25,669 bases of DNA from Myxococcales bacterium (GTDB lineage: Bacteria; Myxococcota_A; Polyangia; Fen-1088): the NCBI GenBank assembly GCA_003170035.1, contig PMZX01000383.1:2989-28657 (forward strand), read 5' to 3'. The position numbers and the translations under genes were made by a program. Positions 25,669-25,669 of this stretch are shown here, piece after piece; position 1 is the first letter of the stretch, and the number at the start of each line of letters is the position of its first letter. The notes under the pieces were generated by a model. It was not told the DNA's origin and ran no database searches. It saw nothing but the letters and a program-made list of their open reading frames with translations.

Positions 25669-25669
25669 T
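25659..25669 (+). CDS. possible first codons of the next gene
   Basis: ATG AGT CGA follows GGGGG by four bases at the window edge. Only three full codons are visible, so the product cannot be named. The 25499-25658 stretch holds no other gene. Confidence 0.3.

Overview
The window is chromosomal DNA from a GC-rich Gram-negative bacterium, most likely a member of the Myxococcota. The evidence is a CdnL/CarD-family protein almost superimposable on the Myxococcus one as I remember it, a response regulator with a PATAN/DUF4388 domain, a perfect TGTTCCACGTGGAACA parS site of the type known from Myxococcus, and a Pro/Ala-rich membrane protein ending in WVDPFAQ. No rRNA, tRNA, CRISPR array, insertion sequence or prophage gene was seen. 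Genus cannot be assigned by reading.

The core of the window is the chromosomal origin neighbourhood in its ancestral layout. On the minus strand, reading leftwards, come dnaA (15550-16914), dnaN, recF and gyrB. On the plus strand, reading rightwards, come rpmH (17650-17802), rnpA, yidD, yidC and trmB. The strand switch falls in a roughly 735-bp gene-free stretch (16915-17649). It carries a near-consensus DnaA box over the dnaA ribosome-binding region, a diverged direct repeat and inverted repeats, and is the best oriC candidate. A second gap of about 400 bp between dnaA and dnaN holds a strong stem-loop and only weak DnaA-box-like sites.

Left part: a minus-strand operon of a REC-PATAN-TM-TPR protein, tsaD and rsmA (cut off by the window edge) diverges from rsmG. 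The 3' end of rsmG contains parS, but parA and parB, which often follow rsmG, are absent. In their place are bioF and a bifunctional bioA-bioD fusion, a two-gene biotin cluster joined by an ATGA overlap. Its sense strand is strikingly pyrimidine-rich. It converges with a minus-strand pair, a small basic protein and a KH-R3H protein (Jag/KhpB). Jag normally sits beside yidC, so it looks relocated. Next is cdnL, with a good sigma70-type promoter, a 5' leader hairpin and a clean intrinsic terminator facing the end of gyrB.

Right part: trmB converges on uvrB across a bidirectional pair of hairpins. uvrB is preceded in the same direction by an RlmI-type rRNA methyltransferase. A divergent membrane-anchored protein of unknown function follows, and the window ends at the probable start of another gene whose start codon appears to lie inside an RNA stem.

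The gene content is mostly housekeeping: replication initiation, tRNA and rRNA modification, membrane protein insertion and biotin synthesis. I did not find a clear new defence or mobile system. The most unusual signals are two GTG genes (rsmG, bioF) with matching leaderless-transcript architecture, the BioA-BioD fusion whose BioA half resembles the lysine-using Bacillus type, parS surviving inside rsmG without parAB, and the structured RNA leaders.
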